From assembly GCA_963850195.1 (NCBI GenBank), contig CAWKKD010000007.1, positions 186,001 to 250,000 of the forward strand: a stretch of 64,000 bases of DNA, given 5' to 3'. Positions 1-8,510 of this stretch are shown here, one piece after another. Below the pieces are notes generated by a model. It saw nothing but the letters and a program-made list of their open reading frames with translations, made no database searches and was not told the DNA's origin. Numbering within the stretch: position 1 is the first letter of the stretch; every line of letters starts with the position of its first letter. A program made the position numbers and the translations under genes. Source of the stretch: Actinoallomurus sp963850195. Its GTDB lineage: Bacteria > Actinomycetota > Actinomycetes > Streptosporangiales > Streptosporangiaceae.

Positions 1-2
1 CC

Positions 3-422
3 GCGGTGACCGCCACCGGCGTCTTCACGGTGGCCGGCGTCGCCACGGTGCTGTATCTCCTCAAGTCACGTCCCGGCGCCGACCGGCCGGGCAGCCTCCT
101 GGAGCGCGTGCCGGACGCCGAGACGCTGGACACCGTCGCGCACCGCACGCTGATGTTCGGCTTCCCGATCTGGACGTTCGCCATCATCGCCGGGGCGATC
201 TGGGCGGACTCCGCCTGGGGCCGGTACTGGGGCTGGGACCCCAAGGAGACCTGGTCGTTCATCACCTGGGTGGTCTACGCCGGCTACCTGCACGCGCGCG
301 CCACCGCGGGCTGGCGAGGCCGGAAGGCCGCCGTGATCTCGCTCATCGCGTTCGGCTGCTTGCTGTTCAACTTTTTCGGAATCAACTACCTTGTGTCAGG
401 GTTGCACTCATACGCTGGTTGA
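3..422 (+). CDS. ccsB: Cytochrome c biogenesis protein CcsB/ResC, C-terminal part (5' end outside window)
   Basis: The reading frame is open to the left edge, so only the last 139 residues are present. It contains the heme-handling WGWDPKETW signature of the CcsA/CcsB (ResC) family, flanked by hydrophobic segments, and ends in a last membrane helix followed by HSYAG. Family members work with ResB in the membrane to move heme to apocytochrome c outside the cell (System II). In actinobacteria resBC commonly lie next to menaquinone genes, which fits the neighbourhood. The true start is not in the window. Confidence 0.9.
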   Translation, partial: AVTATGVFTVAGVATVLYLLKSRPGADRPGSLLERVPDAETLDTVAHRTLMFGFPIWTFAIIAGAIWADSAWGRYWGWDPKETWSFITWVVYAGYLHARATAGWRGRKAAVISLIAFGCLLFNFFGINYLVSGLHSYAG

Positions 423-498
423 TTGATTAACGAGAAGTTGCAACATTTTGCACACTCGTGGCGTCTCATCCGCTGTGGGTAAATCTTGGAGGACTCGG

Positions 499-1677
499 GT
501 GAGTAAGAGGCGGTCGGCCGCCGGTTCGTTGATCGTGGTGGCTCTGCTGGCGGCCGCGTGCGGGTGTTCGAACAGTCAGGCCGGCACGAACGGCAAGAAC
601 GGTACGAAAACCCCCGACACGCAGATCCGGATCACTCCGGCGAACGGCACCGGTAAGGCCCGACCTGACCAGGGTGTCGCGATCGCCGCCTCGGGCGGCA
701 GACTCGACCAGGTCAGCGTCGCGCAGAACGGCGCGCAGGTGCCCGGCGACTTCACCCCCGACCACACGCAGTGGAAGACGAAGTGGACGCTGAAGCCCGG
801 CGCGTCCTACACGGTCAACGCCACGGCCAAGGACCCCAAGGGCAAGTCCTCCACCGCGACGAGCACCTTCACGACCGAGCGGTCGTCGATGCCCTTCGCG
901 ATCAGTGACGTCACCCCGATGCCGGGCGAGAAGGTCGGCGTGGGCATGCCGATCATCGTGACCTTCGACCACGCCGTGGCCAACCGCGACTTCGTCGAGA
1001 AGTCCCTCGAGGTCCACTCCGACAAGGGCGACGTCGGCGCCTGGCACTGGATCTCGGACCAGCAGGTCGTCTTCCGCACCCAGAAGTACTGGCAGCCGCA
1101 CCAGAACGTCACGTTCACCGCGCACCTCACCGGCGTACGGGCGTTGCGCGGCGTCTACGGCAGCGCGGACGTCACCAAGCAGTTCCAGATCGGCGCGTCC
1201 AACATCTCCGTCGCCAACGCCAAGACCCACTACATGAAGGTCGACCACGACGGCGTCGTGAAGAAGTTCCCGATCAGCACGGGAAACGGGTCGACCACGG
1301 AGTACACCACCACGAGCGGCATCCACCTGACGAAGGAGAAGTCGCCGGAGGTGACGATGGAATCGCCCAACCGGAAGAAGGGCGACCCGGGCTACTACAA
1401 GGAGAAGGTCTCGCTGGCGGTGCGGATCACCGATCGCGGTGAGTACGTCCACCAGAGCGTCGGGGAGTACTACTACCTCGGCAAGCAGAACGCCAGCCAC
1501 GGCTGCGTGCGCACCTCACCCACCGGGGCGCACTACTTCTACAACATCGCCCAGCGGGGCGACGTCGTCAACGTCACCGGCACCAGCCGCAAGCTGGTCA
1601 ATGAGCAGGGCAACGGCTGGACCTTCTGGACCCTCTCCTGGGACAAGTGGCTCAAGGGCAGCGCCCTCCCGCACTAG
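499..1677 (+). CDS. L,D-transpeptidase lipoprotein (Ig-like domains plus YkuD domain)
   Basis: The 392-residue protein forms 3->3 peptidoglycan cross-links at the cell surface. It has an N-terminal signal segment ending in LLAAACG, a probable lipobox, then two Ig-like modules (about residues 40-250) and a C-terminal YkuD catalytic domain with SHGCVR, catalytic Cys about residue 336. The layout matches mycobacterial LdtMt2-type enzymes. The GTG start at 499 is chosen because TTGGAGGA lies just upstream; an in-frame codon at 448 would put extra residues before the signal peptide. Convergent with the next gene. Confidence 0.92.
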   Translation: MSKRRSAAGSLIVVALLAAACGCSNSQAGTNGKNGTKTPDTQIRITPANGTGKARPDQGVAIAASGGRLDQVSVAQNGAQVPGDFTPDHTQWKTKWTLKPGASYTVNATAKDPKGKSSTATSTFTTERSSMPFAISDVTPMPGEKVGVGMPIIVTFDHAVANRDFVEKSLEVHSDKGDVGAWHWISDQQVVFRTQKYWQPHQNVTFTAHLTGVRALRGVYGSADVTKQFQIGASNISVANAKTHYMKVDHDGVVKKFPISTGNGSTTEYTTTSGIHLTKEKSPEVTMESPNRKKGDPGYYKEKVSLAVRITDRGEYVHQSVGEYYYLGKQNASHGCVRTSPTGAHYFYNIAQRGDVVNVTGTSRKLVNEQGNGWTFWTLSWDKWLKGSALPH

Positions 1678-1685
1678 TCGTCGCT

Positions 1686-2039
1686 CTAGTCGTCCTCGCC
1701 GCGGAGCCGCCGGTCGAGCCTGCGGAGGAACTCCGGGTCGTCGTCCGGCCCCATCGGGGCCGGTTCCGGCCGTTCCGCGGCCGGCCCGTCGCCGTCACCC
1801 TCGGAGGACAGCAGGTAGTCCGGTGGCCACGCGGTCACGCCGGCGGTCACGAAGCCGCCCGGCCGGCCGAACAACAGCCAGGCCAGCGCGCCTAGGTCGA
1901 AGCCGAACAGCACGATGACGAACCATACGAACTTCGGCAGGTGGCGGATATCGCCTTCGTCGGTCGACAGCACCTCGAAGAGGCAGAAGAGCCAGATGCC
2001 GAGTGCGACCAGGATGAGCACGGCGGCAAGGACGAGCAT
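1686..2039 (-). CDS. Small membrane protein with PLDc_N-type domain
   Basis: 117 residues. Two hydrophobic segments with an intervening LPKFVWFVIVLF-like stretch resemble the phospholipase D N-terminal (PLDc_N) domain, a small membrane-anchoring module of unknown function. The C-terminal ~45 residues are acidic and proline-rich. I prefer the ATG at 2039 to an in-frame codon at 2126, because the protein then starts with its first membrane helix and a TACGCT -10 box lies 6 nt upstream, as in leaderless actinobacterial genes. Function unknown. Confidence 0.7.
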   Translation of the reverse strand: MLVLAAVLILVALGIWLFCLFEVLSTDEGDIRHLPKFVWFVIVLFGFDLGALAWLLFGRPGGFVTAGVTAWPPDYLLSSEGDGDGPAAERPEPAPMGPDDDPEFLRRLDRRLRGEDD

Positions 2040-2259
2040 GCTCGCAGCGTAACCCGCCCGGGAGACCAGAACGGGGGTCGAGGCCGCCGGGACCGCTTCG
2101 TCCGCCTGGTGCCGAGATGACTCCATCGCGGGCTCCGGCTTACGCTACGGCTTCGGGCCTGTCCCGTAGGCCGGCCGCGCGGCAGAACGGCGGGCCCACG
2201 AGGCGGGCTCCTGGGTCCGGGGGCCACCACGGGCACTGAGGGCGCTGAGAGGTCGTTTG

Positions 2260-3213
2260 ATGCGTTACCGGGGGAACCGCCGCCACCCGCTCGAGGCGCC
2301 GGTCGGCGACGCCCGTACGGGCCGTCACCGCAGGCCCAAGGAGGCGCTCGACGCCGCCGGGCACAGCGCGGAGGCCGACCGGTCCGCGGGACGCCCGCGA
2401 CGCCTCCAGCCCAGAGACGCTCTGGGCCGGTTCCGGCGGCTCGAGCCCGGCGACGGGCAGGCACCCGCGGACCACGCCGGTGACGCCGACGCGAGCCCGG
2501 CCGGAGCCCCGGACAAGCCGCGCTACACGTGGCGCGACTTCGAGCTCGACGAGGATCTGCCGCGCGCGGCGCCGCATCCGGCCGACGCGGTGGACCTGCG
2601 CGACGGACGGCGCCACTGTGGGGCCTTGGAGGCCGTCCTGTACCGCCAGTGGGCCGCGGACGGGCGTTCGGCGCCTGCGGACGCCGTACGCGCCGTGGAC
2701 AGCCTCGCGGAGCTGCCCGAGGCTCTCAAGGAGAAGCTCGCCGAGGGACTCGACGGCATCTACGTGGGTTCCGGGGGCGTCCCGGACCTTGACGACATGC
2801 AGTACCTGCGCGGTGCGCCACTGCCCTCAGGAAAGGCGACCTGGGACATCTGTGCCGGCGCCTACGGCGACCGTACGGTGGTCGTAGGAGACCGCCCTTC
2901 GCCCACTCCTGACGTGATGTTGCACGAGATCGGCCACGCACTCGATGACATCGACGGCATCATGTCGGAGGACGGTCCACGGCAATGGCAGTCCGACGGT
3001 CCGGAGTTCCGCGAGCTATACCACCAATGTCTTCCCTATTTGCAGAGTGACTTTCATCGACAAGCATCGGATCTCGGTCGTCACGAGTTCTTCGCTGACG
3101 CGTTCGCGGCCATCGCGTCGCGTCAGCGACCGGCGCTTGTCGACATGCTCGGTGGTGACACTCGAGTCGCACTCAATGTGATGCTTTTCTTCAATCGGAG
3201 ATATGGGATTTAG
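2260..3213 (+). CDS. Anthrax-lethal-factor-like zinc metallopeptidase, possible toxin
   Basis: 317 residues. The first ~85 are Arg/Pro-rich and low in complexity with no signal peptide. The C-terminal half holds a gluzincin-type site: HEIGH at residues 222-226 and a downstream HEFFADAF whose Glu (about 276) is the likely third zinc ligand. The sequence just before it (GDRPSPTPDVMLHEIGHALD) is typical of actinobacterial proteins related to lethal factor. ATG 2260 is preferred to the adjacent TTG at 2257. A 90-codon gene follows after 10 nt. Toxin or effector role is inferred; it could instead be a housekeeping intracellular peptidase. Confidence 0.7.
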   Translation: MRYRGNRRHPLEAPVGDARTGRHRRPKEALDAAGHSAEADRSAGRPRRLQPRDALGRFRRLEPGDGQAPADHAGDADASPAGAPDKPRYTWRDFELDEDLPRAAPHPADAVDLRDGRRHCGALEAVLYRQWAADGRSAPADAVRAVDSLAELPEALKEKLAEGLDGIYVGSGGVPDLDDMQYLRGAPLPSGKATWDICAGAYGDRTVVVGDRPSPTPDVMLHEIGHALDDIDGIMSEDGPRQWQSDGPEFRELYHQCLPYLQSDFHRQASDLGRHEFFADAFAAIASRQRPALVDMLGGDTRVALNVMLFFNRRYGI

Positions 3214-3223
3214 GTGATAGGCG

Positions 3224-3496
3224 ATGTATGTGATCCGGCTCCCCGACGGGAACCTTTGGGTTCCCGAGGGGGTGGTGGGGCCCGGCCGTGAGTCAAAGTC
3301 GCCCGACGACACCGGAACAGGCGTGATCGGCCAGGCATATGTGGAGATCCGTCCCGATGATCCCGACTATCAGCGGCTTCTCGCGCAGTCGATCACCATG
3401 GAGGAGATGGCGGACAAACGTCGGCGCTGGCGTGCGGACGACGAGGCGCTTCGCCGGGAGTTCGAGGAGTTCAAGGCCCAGCAGGCCGAGGAATGA
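3224..3496 (+). CDS. Small acidic protein, possible partner or immunity protein of the upstream metallopeptidase
   Basis: 90 residues, unrecognised. The N-terminal half looks like a beta-rich fold (MYVIRLPDGNLWVPEGVVG). The C-terminal third is a highly charged predicted helix ending EEFKAQQAEE. It starts 10 nt after the metallopeptidase stop, so the two are almost certainly co-transcribed and probably translationally coupled. That arrangement suggests an immunity protein, chaperone or substrate, but nothing in the sequence proves which. Confidence 0.65.
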   Translation: MYVIRLPDGNLWVPEGVVGPGRESKSPDDTGTGVIGQAYVEIRPDDPDYQRLLAQSITMEEMADKRRRWRADDEALRREFEEFKAQQAEE

Positions 3497-3522
3497 GGGA
3501 TAGCGGGGTCGAACGGAACCGC

Positions 3523-3738
3523 CTAATGGCCGAGATCGCCTCGCGATACGGCCTCGACGGGCTCCTCGCCGCGCAGTAGCGCGTGCACCTCTGACTCCCG
3601 AAATCGCCGATGGCCGCCAGGGGTCCGTATGCTGCTGATCCGGCCGGCTGCGGCCCAACGCGTCACGGTCTTTGGATCGACCCGGAACAGGGCGGCGACC
3701 TCACCCGGGGTCAGCAGGCGCTCGCTCGTGCTCTCCAC
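3523..3738 (-). CDS. BldC-like MerR-type DNA-binding protein
   Basis: 71 residues with a single winged HTH closely matching the BldC family: LLTPGEVAALFRVDPKTVTRWA, then GGHRRFRESEV in the wing. BldC proteins lack the MerR effector domain and bind direct repeats cooperatively to control development. GTG 3738 is chosen because GGGGGAGAG lies just upstream and the resulting length matches BldC (about 68 residues); a longer frame to 3828 adds a non-conserved stretch. Convergent with the small gene ending at 3496. Whether it is the developmental BldC or a paralogue cannot be told here. Confidence 0.85.
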   Translation of the reverse strand: MESTSERLLTPGEVAALFRVDPKTVTRWAAAGRISSIRTPGGHRRFRESEVHALLRGEEPVEAVSRGDLGH

Positions 3739-3972
3739 GTTTTCTCTCCCCCTTTGTCCCGCTCTCAGTGCGGGTGGACTGTTTCCAAGTCTGCCGCCTG
3801 AAGACCGTTTTCTCCCTTGTTTTAGCAAAAGATCACGCTACGTAGTTTTGTGACATGCAGTAATAACCATATGTGACCGTTCGATTGCAGGACATGTGGT
3901 TCGTGGCAGAATCTGCGGTCTGTCGGGTGCCCGCTTCGCGCCGAAGTCGCCCCGGCCCATAAGGTGCTGCCC

Positions 3973-4950
3973 ATGTCCGATCTGGTGAGCCTGAGGGAGA
4001 TCGAGGACGCCGCGCGGCGGCTGTCCGGCGTCGCGATCCGCACCCCGCTGCTGCCGTTGCCGGGAACCCCCTCACTCCTGCTGAAGCCCGAATCGCTCCA
4101 GCCCGTCGGGTCGTTCAAGCTTCGAGGCGCCTACGCCGCGATCACCGCGGTCCCCGAGTTCGAGCGCAAGAACGGCGTCATCGCCCATTCCAGTGGCAAT
4201 CACGCCCAGGCCGTCGCGTACGCCGCCAAGGTCCTCGGTGTCCCGGTCGTGCTCGTCGTTCCCCGCACCACGCCGACCATCAAGGTCGACGCCTGCCGGG
4301 CGCTCGGCGCCGAGATCGTCTATGTGGAGCCGAACCTCGAGGCGCGCGTCGAGACGGCGGAGCGCCTGGCCGTCGCGCACGGCTACCTGCTCGTCCCGCC
4401 GTTCGACGACCCGCGCGTCATCGCCGGTCAGGGCACGATCGGTCTGGAGATCCTCTCGGACGCCCCCGACGTCGACACGGTGTTCGTCCCGGTGAGCGGC
4501 GGCGGGCTGATCTCCGGCATCGCCACGGCGGTCAAGTCGCGGCTGCCCGGCGTGCGGGTGATCGGCGTCGAGCCCGAGCTGGCCGCCGACGCGCAGGAGT
4601 CCTTCAATGCCGGCCGTCGCGTCGCCTGGTCCGCGGAGGAGACGGCCCGGACGATCGCCGACGGCCTGCGCGTCGAGTGCGTGGGGGAGCTCCCCTTCCG
4701 GCACATGAACGCGTACGTCGACGACATCGTGACCGTGACCGAGGACGAGATCCGCGACGCCATGCGGCTGATCGCGCGGCGCGGGCGCCTCATCGCCGAG
4801 CCGGCCGGCGCCACGGCGGCCGCCGGCTACCTCGCGCGGTTCGCGAGCGCCGAACGCGGCCGTCCGGGCCGCAACGTCGCGGTCGTCTCCGGCGGCAACA
4901 TCGACCCTGTCCTGCTGGGTGAGGTTCTGGCCACCGGCCAGGAGGGATAG
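3973..4950 (+). CDS. Threonine/serine dehydratase family (fold-type II PLP enzyme)
   Basis: 325 residues. Shows the PLP lysine in SFKLRGAY (Lys about 49), the phosphate/substrate loop SSGNHAQAVAYAA and the glycine loop SGGGLISG. Short members of this family deaminate L-threonine or L-serine to 2-oxobutyrate or pyruvate, or racemise serine. There is no C-terminal ACT domain, so it is not the feedback-regulated biosynthetic IlvA. The ATG at 3973 has AAGG 8 nt upstream; GTG 3964 is the alternative. Divergent from the bldC-like gene. Confidence 0.88.
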   Translation: MSDLVSLREIEDAARRLSGVAIRTPLLPLPGTPSLLLKPESLQPVGSFKLRGAYAAITAVPEFERKNGVIAHSSGNHAQAVAYAAKVLGVPVVLVVPRTTPTIKVDACRALGAEIVYVEPNLEARVETAERLAVAHGYLLVPPFDDPRVIAGQGTIGLEILSDAPDVDTVFVPVSGGGLISGIATAVKSRLPGVRVIGVEPELAADAQESFNAGRRVAWSAEETARTIADGLRVECVGELPFRHMNAYVDDIVTVTEDEIRDAMRLIARRGRLIAEPAGATAAAGYLARFASAERGRPGRNVAVVSGGNIDPVLLGEVLATGQEG

Positions 4951-4962
4951 CCTCAAGGCGTC

Positions 4963-5205
4963 ATGGGCACCGTACTCAAATACACCGCCGCCCGGCTGGC
5001 GCTCTTCGCCGCCACCGCCGGAGTGCTGTTCCTGGTCGGTGCGCGCGGCTTCCTGCTGCTCGCGCTGTCGATCCTGATCAGCGGCATCGTCAGCTTCGTC
5101 CTGCTGTCACGTCAGCGCGACGCGGTCTCCGCCTCGGTGACCGAGCGCGCGTCCCGCATGCGGGAGAACCTCGCCGAGGCCGCCGCCCGCGAGGACGTCG
5201 ACTGA
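4963..5205 (+). CDS. DUF4229 small membrane protein
   Basis: 80 residues: two transmembrane helices followed by a charged helical tail (RASRMRENLAEAAARE). It matches the actinobacterial DUF4229 family, which is often found beside menaquinone biosynthesis genes; function unknown. It starts 13 nt after the dehydratase stop and is probably co-transcribed with it. It ends facing menG. Confidence 0.75.
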   Translation: MGTVLKYTAARLALFAATAGVLFLVGARGFLLLALSILISGIVSFVLLSRQRDAVSASVTERASRMRENLAEAAAREDVD

Positions 5206-5209
5206 CGTC

Positions 5210-5226
5210 CTAGGGCGACGCCCTAG
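5210..5226. terminator. Short hairpin between convergent genes
   Basis: CTAGGGC-GAC-GCCCTAG, a perfect 7-bp stem with a 3-nt loop, sits between the DUF4229 stop and menG and includes the menG stop codon. It could terminate in either direction. There is no U-tract. Confidence 0.4.
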
Positions 5227-5918
5227 CGCCGTGCGTCGTGCAGGGCGACCGCGCCGAAGGTCAGGTTGCGGTAGCGGACCGACGTCCAGCCGGCCGTGCG
5301 CATCAGCTCTGCCAGGGACTCCTGGTCGTGCCATGCCGCCGTGGACTCCGCCAGGTAGTGGTAGGAGTCCGGGTTCGAGCTGAACCTCGCCATCAGCGGC
5401 AGGCCGACCCGCAGGTGCAGGCCGTGCAGGCTCCGCAGCACCGGGTTCGGCGGCCGGCTGACCTCGCAGACGAGCAGCCGCCCGCCCGGCTTGGTCACCC
5501 GGTGCATCTCCGCCAGTGCCGCGGCCGTGTCGCTGACGTTGCGGATGCCGAAGGAGATCGTCACCGCGTCGAAGGACTCGTCGCCGAACGGCAGCCGCAG
5601 GGCGTCGCCGGCCGTGAAGCCCAGCCGCTCCATGCCCGCCTGGCGGCGCACGCCCTCGCGGAGCATGCCGAGGGAGAAGTCACAGGCGACGGTGTGGGCG
5701 CCGGCCTCGGCGAAGGGCACCGAGGAGGTGCCGGTGCCGGCGGCCAGGTCGAGTACCAGCTCACTTGGCCGCGCGCCGATGGCGCGTACGACCTCGCGCC
5801 GCCATCGGCGGTCCAGCCCGCCGGTCATCAGGTCGTTCAACAGGTCATAGCGCGCGGCCGTACGGTCGAACATGGCCGCGACCTCGGCCGGTCGCTTGTC
5901 CAGTGATGCGCGCGTCAT
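5223..5918 (-). CDS. menG: Demethylmenaquinone methyltransferase MenG/UbiE
   Basis: 231 residues. Class I SAM methyltransferase with motif I DLAAGTGTSS, then a GDALRLPFGDESFD region and the UbiE signature ISFGIRNVSD. It methylates demethylmenaquinone, the last nuclear step of menaquinone synthesis, at the membrane. ATG 5918 (MTRASLDKRP) is preferred to an in-frame codon at 5957; TAGGCT lies 8 nt upstream, which suggests a leaderless transcript. It is divergent from the MenJ-like gene and nuo operon, so quinone synthesis and use are neighbours. Confidence 0.93.
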   Translation of the reverse strand: MTRASLDKRPAEVAAMFDRTAARYDLLNDLMTGGLDRRWRREVVRAIGARPSELVLDLAAGTGTSSVPFAEAGAHTVACDFSLGMLREGVRRQAGMERLGFTAGDALRLPFGDESFDAVTISFGIRNVSDTAAALAEMHRVTKPGGRLLVCEVSRPPNPVLRSLHGLHLRVGLPLMARFSSNPDSYHYLAESTAAWHDQESLAELMRTAGWTSVRYRNLTFGAVALHDARR

Positions 5919-6017
5919 GTTCGGTGAGCCTACGCACAGTGGCGCGAGGCGTCGCATCGGCCCCGCCGGAGACGATCGAGTGAGCGCCGGGGTTCCCGAG
6001 CAGCCCCCGAAAAGGTT

Positions 6018-6023
6018 TAGACT
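6018..6023 (+). promoter_or_regulatory. Possible -10 box for the menJ-like/nuo operon
   Basis: TAGACT matches the actinobacterial TANNNT consensus and lies 15 nt before the Rex-type operator. No convincing -35 box was seen. The operator would then fall at about the transcription start. Confidence 0.3.
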
Positions 6024-6038
6024 CGCCGTGTAGCACGC

Positions 6039-6056
6039 TTGTGAAGTGCTTCACAA
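6039..6056. promoter_or_regulatory. Rex (redox-sensing repressor) operator
   Basis: TTGTGAAGTGCTTCACAA is a perfect inverted repeat (8-bp arms, 2-bp centre). It contains all twelve arm bases of the Streptomyces Rex operator, TGTGAA-N4-TTCACA. Rex releases DNA at high NADH/NAD+ and is known to control nuo and cyd operons in Streptomyces. Its position 140 bp upstream of the MenJ-like gene heading the nuo operon fits that role. Confidence 0.82.
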
Positions 6057-6195
6057 ATGAACAAGACCCGAAGATCGCACCCCGGGTCGCACCGGGCCTC
6101 GCAGGAGGCCGTACGATCCGGCGCGGCAGCGCTCCCCGTTTCTGGGCGGTTCCTGGGCGGGGCGGCATCCATTCCGTGTCCACTTGAGGATTCTC

Positions 6196-7479
6196 GTGAC
6201 CGAGCAACCCGCCGTAGTTCAGCAGGACTCCTCCGCGACGGAGGCCGACGTCATCATCGTCGGCGCCGGTCCGGCGGGCTCGGCCACCGCCTACCACCTG
6301 GCACAGACGGGCCTCGACGTTCTGCTGCTGGAGAAGACGACCTTCCCTAGGGAGAAGGTCTGCGGCGACGGCCTGACACCCCGCGCGACCAAGCAGCTGA
6401 TCAAGATGGGCGTTGACATCGACGCGCCCGGCTGGATTCGTAACAAGGGCCTTCGCATCATCGGCGGCGGCGTACGCCTCGAGCTGCCCTGGCCCGACCT
6501 CGCGAGCTACCCGGACTACGGCCTGGTGCGCACGCGGATGGACTTCGACCAGATCCTCGTCGAGCGCGCGGTCGCCGCCGGCGCCAAGCTGCGCATGAAC
6601 ACCTCCGTGACCGAGCCGATCATCGACGAGCGCACGGATCGCATCGTCGGCGTCAGGGCCAAGACCACCGATGGCGAGGTCGCCTTCAAGGCGCCGCTCG
6701 TGGTCGCCGCCGACGGCAACTCCACCCGGCTCTCGCTCAGCATGGGCCTGCGCAAGCGCGACGACCGCCCGATGGGCGTGGCCGTACGCCGCTACTACAC
6801 GAGCCCGCGCCACGACGACGACTACCTCGAGTCCTGGCTGGAGCTGTGGGACGGCGAGCGCCTGCTGCCCGGCTACGGCTGGGTCTTCGGCGTGGGCGAC
6901 GGCACCTCCAACGTCGGCCTCGGGCTGCTCAACACGAGCGAGGCCTTCAAGAACGTCGACTACCGCGGGCTGCTCAAGCGCTGGCTGGCCGGCATGCCCG
7001 AGGAGTGGGGCTACGTCGAGGAGAACGCCACCGGGCCCGTACGCGGCGCGGCGCTCCCGATGGGCTTCAACCGGACCCCGCACTACACGCGCGGGCTGCT
7101 GCTCGTCGGCGACGCCGGCGGCATGATCAACCCGTTCAACGGCGAGGGCATCGCCTACGCGATGGAGTCCGGCGAGATGGCGGCCGAGGTCATCATCCAG
7201 GCCCTGGGCCGGCCGACGCCCGCCCAGCGCGAGCGCGCGCTGCACGACTACCCGCGTGTGCTCAAAGAGGCCTACGGTGGCTACTACACCGTCGGGCGGA
7301 TCTTCGTGAAGGCGATCGGGGACCCGCGCGTGATGAAGTTCGCGACGCGCCACGGCCTCCCGCATCCGACTCTGATGAGATTCACGCTCAAGCTCCTCGC
7401 GAATCTCACGGACCCGCGAGGCGGCGACGCGATGGATCGCGTGATCAACGCGATGTCAAAACTGGCGCCCGCGGCGTGA
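6196..7479 (+). CDS. menJ: Geranylgeranyl reductase family flavoprotein, menaquinone reductase MenJ-like
   Basis: 427 residues. N-terminal FAD-binding GxGxxG motif (GAGPAGSATAYHLA), the family CGDGLTPRA segment, and the second FAD motif GDAGGMINPFNGEGI. In mycobacteria the homologue MenJ saturates one isoprene unit of the menaquinone side chain; that role is inferred here from similarity and from the position between menG and nuo. GTG 6196 is preferred because GAGGA lies 5 nt upstream; TTG 6184 is the alternative. First gene after the Rex operator. Confidence 0.85.
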   Translation: MTEQPAVVQQDSSATEADVIIVGAGPAGSATAYHLAQTGLDVLLLEKTTFPREKVCGDGLTPRATKQLIKMGVDIDAPGWIRNKGLRIIGGGVRLELPWPDLASYPDYGLVRTRMDFDQILVERAVAAGAKLRMNTSVTEPIIDERTDRIVGVRAKTTDGEVAFKAPLVVAADGNSTRLSLSMGLRKRDDRPMGVAVRRYYTSPRHDDDYLESWLELWDGERLLPGYGWVFGVGDGTSNVGLGLLNTSEAFKNVDYRGLLKRWLAGMPEEWGYVEENATGPVRGAALPMGFNRTPHYTRGLLLVGDAGGMINPFNGEGIAYAMESGEMAAEVIIQALGRPTPAQRERALHDYPRVLKEAYGGYYTVGRIFVKAIGDPRVMKFATRHGLPHPTLMRFTLKLLANLTDPRGGDAMDRVINAMSKLAPAA

Positions 7480-7595
7480 CACCCCGAGAGAAGAAGTGAT
7501 GATCGCCTTGCCTAGGATGGAAATCCCGGTCGTGCTCGACGGCCGTGCGGCGCAGCGCGCTCGAAGGCACTCACCGAGAAGGGGGGAGTAGAGCG

Positions 7596-7955
7596 TTGAA
7601 CCTCTACATTCCTATTGTCGTACTTGGCGTGCTCGCGCTCGGGTTCGCCGTCTTCTCGGTGCTCATGGGCTCGCTGACCGGCCCGAAGCGGTGGAACCGC
7701 GCGCGCCTCGAGGCGTACGAGTGCGGCATCGAGCCGACGCCGCAGCCGGTCGGCGGCGGCCGGTTCCCGGTGAAGTACTACCTGACCGCGATGCTGTTCA
7801 TCGTCTTCGACATCGAGATCATCTTCCTCTACCCGTGGGCCGTCGCATTCGACCACCTCGGCATGTTCGGTCTCGTCGAAATGGTGCTCTTCATCGTCAC
7901 CGTTCTCATCGCGTACGCCTATGTCTGGCGGCGCGGCGGTCTGGAGTGGGACTAG
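7596..7955 (+). CDS. nuoA: NADH-quinone oxidoreductase subunit A (cluster 1)
   Basis: 119 residues, three membrane helices, with the conserved loop YECGIEPTPQ and the FDIEIIFLYPWA signature of complex I subunit A. Subunit A packs against NuoH near the quinone entry. The TTG start at 7596 follows GGGGGGAG and gives the expected length. It is 116 bp after the MenJ-like gene, and the next gene begins directly at its stop codon. Confidence 0.96.
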   Translation: MNLYIPIVVLGVLALGFAVFSVLMGSLTGPKRWNRARLEAYECGIEPTPQPVGGGRFPVKYYLTAMLFIVFDIEIIFLYPWAVAFDHLGMFGLVEMVLFIVTVLIAYAYVWRRGGLEWD

Positions 7956-8510
7956 ATGGGTCTAGAAGAAAAACTCCCCAGCGGTGTCGTGCTGACCACG
8001 GTCGAGCAGGTCATCGGGCTGGCGCGAAAGAGTTCGGTGTGGCCGGCGACGTTCGGTCTCGCCTGCTGCGCCATCGAGATGATGGCGACGGGCGACCCGC
8101 GTCACGACTTCTCCCGATGGGGCATGGAACGTGCCTCCGGCTCGCCGCGGCAGGCCGACCTGATGATCGTCGCGGGCCGGGTGAGCCAGAAGATGGCGCC
8201 GGTGCTGCGGCAGATCTATGACCAGATGGCCTCGCCCAAGTGGGTCATCGCGATGGGCGTGTGCGCCTCGTCGGGCGGCATGTTCAACAACTACGCGATC
8301 GTCCAGGGCGTCGACCACATCGTGCCGGTCGACATCTACCTGCCCGGCTGCCCGCCGCGGCCCGAGATGCTCCTGGACGCGATCCTGAAGCTGCACGACA
8401 AGATCCAGAACACCAAGATGGGCGCGCATCGCAAGAAGGAGATCGAGGAGCTCGAGCGGGCCAGGCTCCGGCAGCTTCCGCTCCTCGAACAGCCACAGGT
8501 GATCTCATGA
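7956..8510 (+). CDS. nuoB: NADH-quinone oxidoreductase subunit B (cluster 1)
   Basis: 184 residues, usual length. Carries the N2 [4Fe-4S] ligands: the adjacent pair in GLACCAIEMM (Cys37/38), the Cys in GVCASSGG and the one in PGCPPRPE. N2 is the last Fe-S centre before menaquinone. It begins directly after the nuoA stop. Its own stop overlaps the start of a 24-codon mini-ORF rather than nuoC. Confidence 0.96.
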   Translation: MGLEEKLPSGVVLTTVEQVIGLARKSSVWPATFGLACCAIEMMATGDPRHDFSRWGMERASGSPRQADLMIVAGRVSQKMAPVLRQIYDQMASPKWVIAMGVCASSGGMFNNYAIVQGVDHIVPVDIYLPGCPPRPEMLLDAILKLHDKIQNTKMGAHRKKEIEELERARLRQLPLLEQPQVIS

